Assembly (NCBI GenBank): GCA_022701365.1
Contig: JAKUHH010000080.1
Coordinates: forward strand, 250,436 to 314,435
Direction: 5' to 3'
Source of the DNA: Mycocentrospora acerina
Lineage: Eukaryota > Ascomycota > Dothideomycetes > Pleosporales
DNA length: 64,000 bases
Part shown: positions 11,550-22,623 of the stretch, piece by piece
Layout: every line of letters begins with the position of its first letter
Position numbering within the stretch: the stretch's first letter is position 1
Made by a program: the position numbers and the translations under genes
The notes under the pieces: model-generated
Seen by the model: the letters and a program-made list of their open reading frames with translations, nothing else
What the model was told of the DNA's origin: nothing
The model's database searches: none

Positions 11550-12021
11550 ACAAGTGCAAGCACAACCAAGTCTGTGTTGTATTTTTTTAGGGTGGTAAGC
11601 CGTGTTTGGATGGTACGTCTAGGATGGGATGGTTGGCGTACGGTTCGGTTTGGTTCGGTATGGAGATGCCTAACTATTTGCTACGATACGATTCAACATG
11701 ATATAAATCAATTCAATACAATTCAATATTTACTGGCCATCATCATCATCTGCACCTTCTCCTCTCCCTCCTTCCCTTTTTTCGCCTTTCCGCGTACCCC
11801 ATTCACATAACAACAGATTCTTCCCTTCTATCCACCGCAGAACCAAACACTTGAAATAGACAACCTCTCTTTTTTATGAAACAAAAACAAAGAGACAAAA
11901 TCGCCCCAGAAATAAATAAAAAAAGTCTCGTCAAGCCTTCGAATAGATAAAAGTACCAATCGACTCCTGCTCTACCTACTCATCTTCCCACCCCCGCACC
12001 CCCAGCTTTTTATTTCCTCGT
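11550..12021. other. 3' flank of CTL gene, no gene
   Basis: A T/A-rich 3' UTR-like sequence, with no supported ORF. Confidence 0.5.
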
Positions 12022-12252
12022 TTATATATTGGATAAAACGATTCGCGCTTCCAAACCCACGCACGTACAGCACGAAGTGAAGAGCTGCCAACTACCACAG
12101 TCGAGGGCGATAGACGGGTTCCAGCGGGTAAATCTCTCAGGCTTGATCCCCAGACTGTCTCTGAAATCTTTGCAGCCGCCATCGCCAGAGTTGTCGTACC
12201 AGATGGGTACAGCTCTTGATAGTATCAACGTCGGCTCGATAGCTCTGCGCAA
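12022..12252 (-). pseudogene. LysM-domain remnant, probably broken
   Basis: The minus strand encodes a LysM-like module: WY..SGDGGCKDF, then LGIKPERFTRWNPSI, then DCGSW and CTCVG. This matches the fungal LysM pattern (WY..SGD.C, GI...F..WNP, DC, CVG). LysM domains bind chitin or N-acetylglucosamine oligomers, and fungal LysM proteins often act in host-interaction shielding. The frame stops soon after the domain. Upstream, the expected linker cysteine (IKSCTH) lies in a neighbouring frame one base away, and no signal peptide could be joined. I therefore read it as a decayed gene with a frameshift. An undetected intron is the alternative. Confidence 0.5.
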
Positions 12253-13483
12253 GAACTTTCAAGCTAGACAAGGAGACAGATGGTCGTGAAAGGCAATAGA
12301 GAATGCGTCGTCGAACGTTAGTAAAGAGATTGTGGACGCTGACAATTGCAATGGGAAAAGTATTTGTACGATGACAGGAGGTGAATTGGTAAGAGCAGTA
12401 TAATCCAGGTGCTTCAAGGCTTCTTGAAAAAATTTAGAGGCTACCGGGAAAACAGCATCGAACTCGGTTGGAGTCATAAAGAGCCACTTGGTAACACCCC
12501 TGACGGTAGGGGTCTCTTAGAGGGCTCCTCCTTACTGCGGCCCAGATATTCCCAGATAATAGGTATTGGTCTAGACTAGTACCTGGTCTAAGACTAAGAT
12601 TTACCAAGAGCACATCCTGTACTCTATTCGACTACGCATACACGTGCGTTCCTGTGCCTCACCCTCGCATATGCCAAGTTTTAGTCGGGGATGTTATGCC
12701 ATTCTGAGCCTCCTCTATGGACTCGCAATCTCGGCTTGAAGCTTGAAATGGTGTAGGAATATCTAGGTTCTATAGGCCCAACGAACCTCGGGGGTCTAGA
12801 CTGCCACTGTGTGCATATAGGCATACCGAACTGCAATCTTATGGGGAAAAAACAGTGTATATCTAGACCTGGTTACTTCTGAAAGATCGCTGGTACAGAT
12901 TTTGATTGAAAAGGTTAGGAATAGAATATTGAAAAGATGGGTGGTCTAGTCGATTACATGCACGACTAGATCGGGTTCAAGCCTATTCCTATAGCGTTCT
13001 CTGAATGCCCATTCGCATCGTCTTCCGTTATTTCTAGGTTAAGATTTATTTTTTATTGTAAATTCTATTTTCTATTCTCCGTTCTTCACCTAAGTTTATT
13101 ACCCTCGATGTGCTTGACCGTCTACGTCAATCATTTCGCTCACTATGCAACTTCAATTCCTCGCTATCTTTGAAAGTCTGAGTAGGCTGATGCGGGCAGG
13201 TAGCCGTCGAGGTAAGAGCAAGGGTGTGAGCGGCTAATGACACAACAAGATCAATCCAGTCCGGTGTTGTTGACTCACACCAACCCGCGACAGTACAAAG
13301 ATTCTTCTGTCCCTCCGTGAATGAAGCACAATCTTTTACCTTTTCCTCCCGCAACATAAAAACCTCCGACTAGGCAGGATATGTCGCATGACGACGCAAA
13401 TCAAAGTCCACAGAAAATTCTCCGCGACGCCTATCAAATCTTCGTACGCAATCGCTCAACAATAGGGATTGCAACAAGACTCC
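12253..13483. other. Gene-poor region upstream of the 2EXR gene
   Basis: No convincing ORF. The stretch 12480-12900 has repeated TCTAGAC and AGGTCTAG motifs and may be an old short interspersed element, but I cannot define ends. Confidence 0.4.
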
Positions 13484-14194
13484 ATGGCGACTTTCCACCC
13501 TTTTCCCCGGCTCCCTCTTGAACTCCGTATTCAAATTTGGCAATTAGCTTCCATGCAGAGCCGAGTTGTCAAAGTCCGAAAAGCCCACTTCAACAATTAC
13601 TACTCATCGGCTACTACCGCTCCAGAAATCACCAGAGCATGTCAAGAATCCCGCAAGTATTGCAGGTACCAGAAAGTCTTCACGCTTGACGAATCTCCGC
13701 GGTATATCTGGACATGCTTTGAAAGCGACATCATACAGATGGATAGCTACTTGGTGAATGATTTGGCGAAAGAAGACAGCCTAGAAAAGAAGGAAGTTCG
13801 GCATATAAGGATCGAGTTGAATGGTCACAACGGATGGGATCTGTCCGACTCCTTTTACCACGACCACCAATACCAGATTCGCGAATTCCCAAAGCTGGAG
13901 AATTACGATGTCTTGGTTTACGATAGGTTATATAATTGGGGAGAGTTTGTTGCATATCAGTATTTCGGTGCGTGTCCAAAAAGCAATGTCCGTGTCATCG
14001 ATGCGAAGACGGGGGAATGGATTAATGCAGAGACAGCTGGGCCGTACCTGGACTACCTTGATACTGGCTTCGGTCAACACAGAGACTATGCCAGGATTGA
14101 TGATGACTGGGATGAGGAGGAAGATGGAGACGAAAGATACGAGGCGATGATGAAGATGAAAGAGCCCTTGCCACGAATTGATTTGAACTACTGA
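13484..14194 (+). CDS. 2EXR-domain protein
   Basis: A single-exon gene of 236 residues. I use the ATG at 13484; the frame extends upstream only with non-ATG codons. The N-terminus FHPFPRLPLELRIQIWQLAS is the 2EXR motif, a fungal-specific module often found near the N-terminus of uncharacterised proteins. The rest is mixed hydrophilic sequence with Tyr/Trp-rich segments (YDVLVYDRLYNWGEF). It ends with an acidic stretch (DDDWDEEEDGDE). No signal peptide or membrane segment is visible. Function is unknown for the family. It stands alone between two gene-poor stretches. Confidence 0.82.
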   Translation: MATFHPFPRLPLELRIQIWQLASMQSRVVKVRKAHFNNYYSSATTAPEITRACQESRKYCRYQKVFTLDESPRYIWTCFESDIIQMDSYLVNDLAKEDSLEKKEVRHIRIELNGHNGWDLSDSFYHDHQYQIREFPKLENYDVLVYDRLYNWGEFVAYQYFGACPKSNVRVIDAKTGEWINAETAGPYLDYLDTGFGQHRDYARIDDDWDEEEDGDERYEAMMKMKEPLPRIDLNY

Positions 14195-15368
14195 ACAGTT
14201 ATTATTTTTTTTATACTAGAGTACAGGGGAAGCTTCAGTTAAAAAGTTGATTGTGTCCCAGGCCTTTTCTACAAGTAGATTCGTCAACTACGAGAGAAAG
14301 ATGATTAGGGTCCAGCAACCGCACTCGAAGTTCGACAGTATTGCGCATACCTTCTGGCTATCAGCTGCCGTTACACCCTTTACTTTCTCGCTCTCATCAT
14401 TCGTGTCGAAGAGCACTACTAGGTGATAAGTTGTAGCAGTTGTGGTCCATTTGCCCTGAACGCGCCTGCGTGGCGTCAGCTCACGTCCTGGCGGGGACAT
14501 GGCACGCACGCTGCGATACGGCTTCATCTTCTCTCACTCTACGCCTTTGCCTCACATATTTGAATGCTACCCACAATGAGAATCATTCATAATCAAGCAT
14601 ACGCGATGCTTGGTCGATCCAACTAGCCCTTGTTTGCTCCTTGTGGGTGGCTAGGGAAGAGTCAGCTAGCGACCGGACAGCTGCATCTGCGGTCTCACCT
14701 CCACGTTGCGACTATTGTACCACAGGAACTACTTACACTGAACGCACTCGCTCAACAACCCAAATGGATGTGCGCCACGCTCTCGCCGGTTCTTGAATGC
14801 TTGTTCGTGTTTTGAAGCACCTTGAAATTGTCATGTGCACGGCCAGTTGTTTACATTCTTGCTTGTGTGAGGCCTTAACTATCAGGAAGTGGTTCAACCT
14901 GGGGATATGTACTGTTATATCTCGTGATCTATCAGATGATAGACCATAACACCTTTTTTGCTTGCATAGCAAAGTGGGACAGAGCTACATCCTGACAGAA
15001 TTAGCTTTTTTTGTACGCCACGGAAATGCATATGTCGCGGAACGGTGGTCAACGATTGTCCGGCTTATACCACTGGAGTGAGCTGTGATTTTTAGAACTT
15101 TATAGTTGTGGCGATATTGTACTAATTGCAACGAATATGGACAGCCAATACAAGATTAAGTAGGATCCCATCTGTCATACCCTTGGACACATTCTTCGTG
15201 CGACAAACGCGCATAAAGCCGCAAGGCTCTTTTGTAACCTTCGTGGAGAAGCACAAGATCTGCGACTGCAAGAAAGATATCCTGATGCTAAAGATAGAGA
15301 TTTTGCTCTATGAATTAAGATAAGAATAAGTGTCACGTCAATCCTTCCCATTTTTACCCCTTCTCAAC
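14195..15368. other. Intergenic, no supported gene
   Basis: Only short ORFs occur (for example 79 codons on the minus strand at 14288-14527), without recognisable motifs. Confidence 0.45.
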
Positions 15369-17777
15369 TCACTTCTCACCAGCCGGCAATATTCTCAGAT
15401 CCACAAACCTCTCTTCCGCACGGTAGAAGCGATCATAGAATACCAGCTTGATTGTGTCGCCTCCCGCTCTCTTGGCGTAGAATTTAAACTGGTAGGCTGT
15501 GCGTAGGGGGGCCTCATTGGCGTCTTTGGTCAAGGAGGGTGGGAGTTGATTATCGTCGGGTGCGAAGCTGGCGGGCTCACCAAAGGTGTAGTCGTAGAGG
15601 AATGCGGACTGAAGAAGGGGAAGGAGGGAAGAGGTTAGTTTGTTGATTTGACAATGTAAAAGGGATTTACTGTTGGAGGAGACGGGAACTTACGCCGCTT
15701 GTGTAGCACCAATCTATGTCAAGGCAGTTTTCTACCTGTTTTTTTTTATTTTTGTTAGACGTGAGTTCTGTTCTTATATAGAGAGGCTTTGGTGCTGATG
15801 AGTTATTTGGAGGGGAGGAGAGTGATAATATCGGAATTCATGTACCTGGAGGGTATACGACGACTTTTCGCCAACACGCATGCGGATTACGTGATGCCTG
15901 TATGGGTCGTCATTGCCTTTGGCATCTTTTCCATCTGCGGATTGGTTCCCAACTATCATTGAGGATGGACCTTTGTGTTTAGAGGACTCCAATATTTTGG
16001 ACACCAGGTTTGCTATTTCTTGTCTCGACGCGTTCAACGAGTGGCAGTCGATAATGTGGCGACCAATTTGAGCGGTTGCATGCGTCTCTCCATCTATTAC
16101 TCCATCTACAATGTCCGCCTTGAGTTGCTCATTAGTTGGTCCGTCTGCGAGCTTGCCATGCGAATACATGGCGTTGCGCTCTGCGGTCGCGGTCTTCGAG
16201 TCCTTGAAGAATCTCAGATGGATCACCACATGAGAAGCTCCAGTGGTGGCTGTCCAGGTAAACTCGCCCTGTCGCGACGGGTCCTTTGAGATTTCATCTG
16301 CGCCAGTGTCTCGCGTTGGGCCTTGGATACTCTGGACTAACCCCCGACTTTGAAGCCACTCCCCAAGACCAAGAATATCTAAACTAAAGTCTTGCCAGAG
16401 TAGGTGGCTACTCACTAAAGTCATTGGGGTGTCCCATAGCGAGCCGTCATGCATCATGTTGTCAAGTTCGCCGAGAATCCCACCATGGCTATCACTGGGT
16501 TGGAATGGGCGAGCGTGGTACCATTCTCCAGACACCTTTTCAATGGAAATAGTTTTCAGCTCCTTGGTTTCATCATCGATAACCTGTGGTGGGTACGTCC
16601 CCTCCTTCCGGTCGATTGCTTCGTCAACGTACCTTTTCAGAGAGGACGTACCTACCACAGGTCCAGCGCACGCATCGAATATCTTCTCACGAAATCCCAG
16701 GAAAACATGATTACCAAACTTTGTTCGGTACTTTGAAGTTGGGTCCACACGCAATTCTGCCGTCGTGCTAGAAACTAAGGGATTGTTGCAGTACACTTCC
16801 TGGCGGTCTGCACCCGTAGCAAACCCGACTAAAGGAGCGTAGTGAAGAAACCCAAATGGTCGCATATAGTACGCAATCAGACTGTCGCGGTCGGCGGAAT
16901 CTTTGCAAGCAAAGCTAACGCAGAGACCGAGGATACCGGTTTGGTCATAACAATTGACCTTTGGTTTCGTTGCTTTGTATCGCAATCCAAACATGTCTTG
17001 GGCTTCTCTCGAGGCAGTTCGATTCAAAACAGACCAGAGTCGAAGAAATTTGTTAAGCTCAAATACACGCCCCGCACCATTTGTAAAGGCATAGCCACCG
17101 CCGCTCCTCTGGTAGACGAATCCACTATTGAAAACGCGTTCTGTAATAGCTTTCAGATAGGGTCTTCTCGGATCGTCATTTGACCTGATATTCTTCGGAC
17201 TCAAGGCAAACCGGAGAAGATCAATGGGGATTCCCTCGTACCGAAGAAACTTAGGAATGGCCGGGCAGATGGCGTAGAATTCAATTAGGAGGGCTTGGCT
17301 TTTCAGGTCGTCGGAATCCAAAAATGCACCAGTTGAATCGAAGAACATAATGTTGAACTTTATCATGCGTACAAATGCCCATGGCTCGTCGGCGGGACGG
17401 CCACGCGATGAGTAGTCCTTGAAATTGACATTGTCAAATTGGCATGTCAATAGGTTCTCCTCTGAGCCCACAACTTTGGTTGTAGAAGGGGGATAAGATT
17501 CAGCGACAAGTATCCAATCGGGTGGAGAAGAGCCAGACTCATCGTGGGTGGTCAGCATTTGGACATTATAAGTCGTATCCGAGGGGGCAGTGCTACTGAT
17601 GTGAACTGAAAGGTTGACGCCTTGGCTTTGCGTGAGTGCGTTGATGACCAGAACATTGGATCCGTTTTCAAGATCCCAGAGAGGTCCATTGAAACGGGGA
17701 GAGCGGCCCTGCTCGTTCACTGTTGGATAAAGAATAGGGTCCTTTAGTTTTACTTCGCGAACTGTGAACGAAGGCAT
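15369..17777 (-). CDS. Unrecognised 737-aa protein with putative Cys-His-Asp core
   Basis: There are three exons (15846-17777, 15694-15735, 15369-15608), all phase 0, giving 737 residues. The 42-nt middle exon encodes VENCLDIDWCYTSG. The last exon adds 79 residues ending ILPAGEK, so the first exon alone (667 codons to its chance stop) is not the full protein. No signal peptide or membrane segment is seen. Three short motifs are spaced like a transglutaminase/papain-type catalytic triad: Cys276 in NCYDQTGILGLC, His357 in FGNHVFLGF and Asp368 in IFDACAGP. That reading is inference. The N-terminal part looks beta-rich, and I do not recognise a named family. It lies alone on the minus strand. Confidence 0.75.
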
Positions 17778-18822
17778 TACTACTAACTTGTAAGAACAAG
17801 AGTAGGTTTGCTAGGACTTGAAGGTGAAATCTGGTAATTAGGTGAAGTGTTGGTTGAAGACGCTAAAGAAGTTGCATTAAGACTTACTTTATATATGTCT
17901 CTGTATTCCTATCTAGTCATGTCTTCTGGCATCAGCTATCACAGATCCTTGTCTCACTACATGGGCGCGTAACTAGATGGCTTTCGTACACAACGTGACC
18001 ATGCGTATCGCTCGTTTCAGTATTTTGTCCTCCGTTTGCAATCTGAATCTGCATTCAAATGGACTGTTAATCCACACATTGAGAGTGATTAAAGTAAGAA
18101 CAAAACAACGTATATGCGACATGAGCAAAGATTCAAGATAATTACACTTGCCAATTCCTATCTTTAATTTACTACGCAGAAGATCGACTTTTTCAAGTCG
18201 CTCCATCAAAATGAATCCCCCCTCGCGAGGAAAATACCTCTTATCTCCATGCAGGAAATGCTGCCAACCGAGTAATGATCAGATCTGGGACGTACACACC
18301 CAATATTATTAAGCTTGTCGTCAGGCAGCCTCTAGAAAAAAATGCACTTTTCAGCTGAGATCGCCCAGGTGGTGGCTGACTGTCATGGCTCTAACCGCTC
18401 GAGAGAATTCCTCCACTCGGCCTTTTGACAGGGGTCAGGCAAAGTACCTATAGGCCACCACGTACGAGTGCAGGACATTCAGCTCTCGTTTTCAAAAGTA
18501 TTCAAATAAATTAATTTAAATTTTTGGTCACCACGGTTATCTATGCCAGGCCTATTACGTTGCAAACCTGCTGCTTTGAGCTTTAGAGGACAATTGGGAC
18601 AGCTGACGGGGACCTTCGTGGGGTGATACTCGGCGTAGCTTCATATAAAGGCGGGGCAATATCTGCAGGGGTCTGTTATACATCAAGTGGAAAGACACGC
18701 TCAAATTGCAAACTATTGGCAAGCAGTGAATCAGCTCAACATTGAAGTGTTGAAATATTACGTATGCATTTTTGTTATACATATTACTACATCATTCTGT
18801 TCCAAGCATATCGACTTCACGT
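17778..18822. other. Intergenic with an isolated TATA-like element
   Basis: There is a good TATA-like sequence (CATATAAAGGC) near 18641-18651 on the plus strand, but no convincing plus-strand ORF follows. Otherwise I see nothing here. Confidence 0.4.
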
Positions 18823-19353
18823 CTACCTCCTCTCAAGAGTATCTTTTGCGCCTTGCTTTACTGACTGGGCGGCATTTGTGACGGCATCTCGACCAAGGCT
18901 GAAGTGAGCTCCATATCGGTCCTGATTCACGAAATTAGCATGAGTTTTGACAGCGTAGTGAGGTTGTACACATACCTGCTCGGCACCTGTACCCTTGGCA
19001 GCCAATAACCTGACTCTCTGCTGACCATCGTAACCGAGACCATGATTTGACTTTCCTCCACTCAGGAAGCTCTCAACAGACTTCTTAACTTTCTCGGTAT
19101 CAAGGGCTCCAACCCCTGGGTGGGAGAAGTGTGATGCATATCGGTCTTGCTCCGCACCTTCACCCTTTGCCAATGCAGCCTGCTTCAACTTGTCAAGACC
19201 CTTATTGCCAACCTCCTTCAGCTTTTCTGCGCCTGCACCAAAGTGTTCACCGTAACGATCCTGCTCGGCACCGGAGCCTCGTAGTGTGGTGATGTCGGGG
19301 TTGATGGGGTGAGTAGCGGCGACACTCTTCTCGTTGCTGCTGAAGAAACCCAT
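18823..19353 (-). CDS. Small protein with three GAEQDRY..HF repeats
   Basis: Two exons (18976-19353 and 18823-18921) with a 54-bp intron give 158 residues. The protein carries three copies of a G.GAEQDRY..HF motif at about residues 26-38, 64-76 and 121-133. They are separated by Lys/Ala-rich amphipathic stretches (GAEKLKEVGNKGLDKLKQ, DTEKVKKSVESFL, NAAQSVKQGAKDTL). The intron falls exactly inside the third repeat, after GAEQ. There is no signal peptide or membrane helix. The composition (Gly, Ala, Lys, Asp, hydrophilic) resembles small stress or desiccation-type proteins, but that is analogy only. I do not recognise a named family. Confidence 0.78.
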   Translation of the reverse strand: MGFFSSNEKSVAATHPINPDITTLRGSGAEQDRYGEHFGAGAEKLKEVGNKGLDKLKQAALAKGEGAEQDRYASHFSHPGVGALDTEKVKKSVESFLSGGKSNHGLGYDGQQRVRLLAAKGTGAEQVCVQPHYAVKTHANFVNQDRYGAHFSLGRDAVTNAAQSVKQGAKDTLERR

Positions 19354-20379
19354 TATGAAGTATTTGAGTAATAAAAGTTGGGAAGATTAATTGAATGTCT
19401 GAAGATGAGATGTTCAAGGTAGTTGGTGATCAATGGTATGCAAATCGTAAAAAGTTTGGAGGACAAGCTCTGTTATGAACTCTTCTAGCGAGGTATGACG
19501 TAGTCCAAACGGCACAGAACCGCTCCACACAACTCTCCACACAGTTGACCTCAGCTCCTTGTTTGTCATGTGAACATCCCGAGGTCATCAATAATACAAA
19601 AAATCGTAAAATCACGCGTTCTGTAGAAAGGTGGAGAGATCACATATCACAGCCTTTTGAAGAATGAGTTGATTCGGTTGTTTCTGCAGACCACATTTCT
19701 AGTGAATAGTCAGCCAGTTTTGTTATAATTCTTTTGCATCATAGAACCTCAGACTGCTCCAATTAGGGACTCGATAATCTCCATGCTTCTGTTGAACCCT
19801 ACGTCCGAGACTTTATCGCGTTTCTTGATGTCAAGTACAGCTCGTCAAGATGACATCATTTGGCTTGGCCGTCTCCACACAAAAATCGCGTCACGTCGGC
19901 GCGACGGTTCGTCGGTTACGAACTTCAATAATGCAAAAAATAAGTGGCACATGAATGATATCCACGATTTATTTATTTACACTCTCTCAGCGACAATTTT
20001 CGTCGAGGCGGTATAGATCTAAGAAATCAGATCAGAAATGTTCACCAGTTGCTCAATAAACTCATCTTGCCCTCTTTTGCTCGATCATCTCAGCAAGAAA
20101 AAGTAGTTCTTCAGGAATTTCGCGGTTCACCATCAAGACCTTCTATTTGGGCGGTATGCACAAGTTTACAATAATCAAATTCTGGTCATGCTGAGGTCCA
20201 GTCATCTCCTCTGTCTCATCAGTAATAGAGGCTCATAGTTGTTTAATGGATTAAAGTGGAGTAACCTGATGTTGAAAGGGGCAATGAATGCAAATCACAC
20301 TAGGCTGATAACAGAGTTAGTCTATTCATCCTATGCCCACAGCAACAGCGATATGGTACTTTCGTAATTCTAAGTGATG
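19354..20379. other. Intergenic, no supported gene
   Basis: AT-rich sequence with short chance ORFs. No repeat or gene is recognised. Confidence 0.4.
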
Positions 20380-21690
20380 TTTTAGTTCCGTTACCTAAGC
20401 GGACGCCTTGCAGTATCAATTCAACAACACTTTGACGCCTATTCACATGCAAGTGCCTACCGCGCCTTGAAAACTCACTGACTTCGAATTCTACCCCACC
20501 TGGCAAGTTCTTTTCACTTTTTTAACAATTTAGTCGGCGTTGACTTAGACACTTCGTCGTTATTGATTAAATTTTGCTACTGAGTCGACTCCTCATCAAA
20601 ACGAACTTGAAGAAGTGGTAGTCGCAGTTCAATACCAAGTCTGTTTCGTCGTCACGTAAATTCAACGAAAGCAAGATAATATCTCCAGTCAATTTGAATG
20701 ATACGCAACTATTTCCTGATACATACTGATCACGATGTCAGGAATCTAATCATTTTGAGCGGACCTCAACCGGCTCACTGAGAAAAGACCGTCGCCTCTC
20801 AAATCGACATGTGGGTTATACAAGTAGGCAAGAAAATTCGCAATTCATGCATCAATTCGAAACTCCGGATGAAAAAGGGCAATGTTTTGGGGAGCAGTCT
20901 GATCGAGTACGCTCGTATACCACTGACGGTATCTGGCGATCCTTTGATTTGCGAGCCCCAACGATGTGCATGAAATAGATGCCTCCAGAGAACAATTCTT
21001 TCTACCCAGCTAGTTCTTCTCTTAGCCAGCAATACTTGGGAACCAAGGACGTTCAAAACCGACAAGACTTTCACAGTACCATAGGATCCAATCGCGCCCA
21101 TGACGTCTGCTACAATCTTTCAAAGTCGGATATCAATGAGATCAAAGAATCTATAGAGACACAGCGGCTAGAATAATTACGACAAGACGTACTTCAAGCT
21201 ATAACTCCGGAACTTCATTTTCCGATGCAGAAGACACATCTCCAATCACTCTCACAACTTGAGCAGTTATTTAATTCAGATTGTGAACTTAGTCAATTCG
21301 ATTTACAAAAATTACGCCGTCATAATAGCCACAACTCAGTTCTCCAAAAAAAAAAAGTCAGATCTTGTGTCGACCACGCCCAAAATAAATGATCGCACAG
21401 ACTCTGAGAAGATTCAGATAACAGTATCATCGACCGACTCTAACCTAGAACGCCGCTATGGAGAAATAGTGTGTCATGAGAATTATTCAGGCCAGAAACC
21501 ATTGAAGAGAGATTTTTTTTTCACTTTCTGATGCCGGCAGACAATGCAACACAGGAAGTTCGACATGGGGCTACCATTCTGGCGTCTTTGTCACTCATAT
21601 ATCCAGCCCAACGCCGTCAAAAAATGGGCAGCAGAGGAAAAAATCACCGGAAAAGATGCCATGAAAGCGATGTATCTTTGATAGAAGCCT
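20380..21690 (+). pseudogene. Decayed coding region with C-to-T-type stops
   Basis: One plus-strand frame reads as protein-like sequence from roughly 20400 to 21345, interrupted by several stops. Most of them (TAA, TAG, TGA) could each arise from CAA, CAG or CGA by a C-to-T change. Recognisable polar segments include DINEIKESIETQRLE, then a TAA at 21174-21176, then LRQDVLQAITPELHFP in the same frame. At an A homopolymer (about 21346-21358) the protein-like frame shifts by one and continues to about 21530 and, after one more stop, to about 21690. I do not recognise the family. RIP-like mutation or ordinary decay are both possible. The left boundary is uncertain. Confidence 0.45.
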
Positions 21691-22623
21691 AATTTGAGTT
21701 GTGACCATTGTTAGAGGCTGCAATTAAGTCAAACCATACCTAGTGTTGATTATTCATTCCGGTTTTACCTGAGGTTATCAAGAAGCAATTTTGTCATGAC
21801 GTACATGAGTGATTGTTTCGAGCTTCTTTTTTGAATGTCTACAAATAATATGATGCTATCTTATTTCATGTTTTGTTGCTGTCAGCCGGTACTGTTGGTC
21901 TATCACGTGTATTAGCACGTGAGTACTCAACGTCCTGTCCCTCGTTAGCTAAGAAAACAAAGAGTTTCTCCAGATGTTCCCTCACAGTTGTTCCACACAT
22001 CTCTAGCATGATGAAGACGGTTGAATCTCTCCGAATATGTCCACAATCAATACGTTTGTGCTTCTTCAACCATTTGCTTTACTCGGTAACAAGGTCTATC
22101 TTCCGGTGTTCCTTTGCGATAAATTCGCGTTGAAGCAATCCGATAGTTTCTTCCCAAAATTTCACAAGCATTTTCTCGTCCAAATGCGATTTCATAATCT
22201 CTGGTCAGTCGCGGGCAATCGTTGAAACAATTTATGTGCGAACTATGTGCACGGGCAGATACTAATCGATGACACAAATCTCAAGCCCCAATTGGCCTAT
22301 GAGATTGAAAAAGTCGACACTAGCGCCCTCTGATTTTGGTCATGCGCATGGTTGACTATATATGGAGTATAATGCATGTACTCAGATGTGGGTGGGCAGT
22401 GGGCAGTGGACAATCGGACCCACGTGACGTGGCAATGTTCCTCTCACCTTCACCAGGCAAAAGTAGCCGACAGTAGCACGCCAAGCTCACGTGTACAAAT
22501 GTAGGAACGAATGAAACAGTTCTTTCTGCCTCCTTTTATCCTCATCTCATCACATCAACAAGGTCGCTCAATACCAATATCAACATCATAGTCAACATAT
22601 CAGCGCTCACTTTCTATGCAAAT
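21691..22623. other. Intergenic / promoter of the 417-aa gene
   Basis: No supported gene. The last 120 bp upstream of 22624 is C/T-rich with CATCA repeats, typical of a fungal 5' UTR. Confidence 0.45.

Noticed and set aside
12480..12900. Possible MITE or SINE with TCTAGAC motifs
   Set aside because: No terminal repeats or target-site duplication could be defined by eye.
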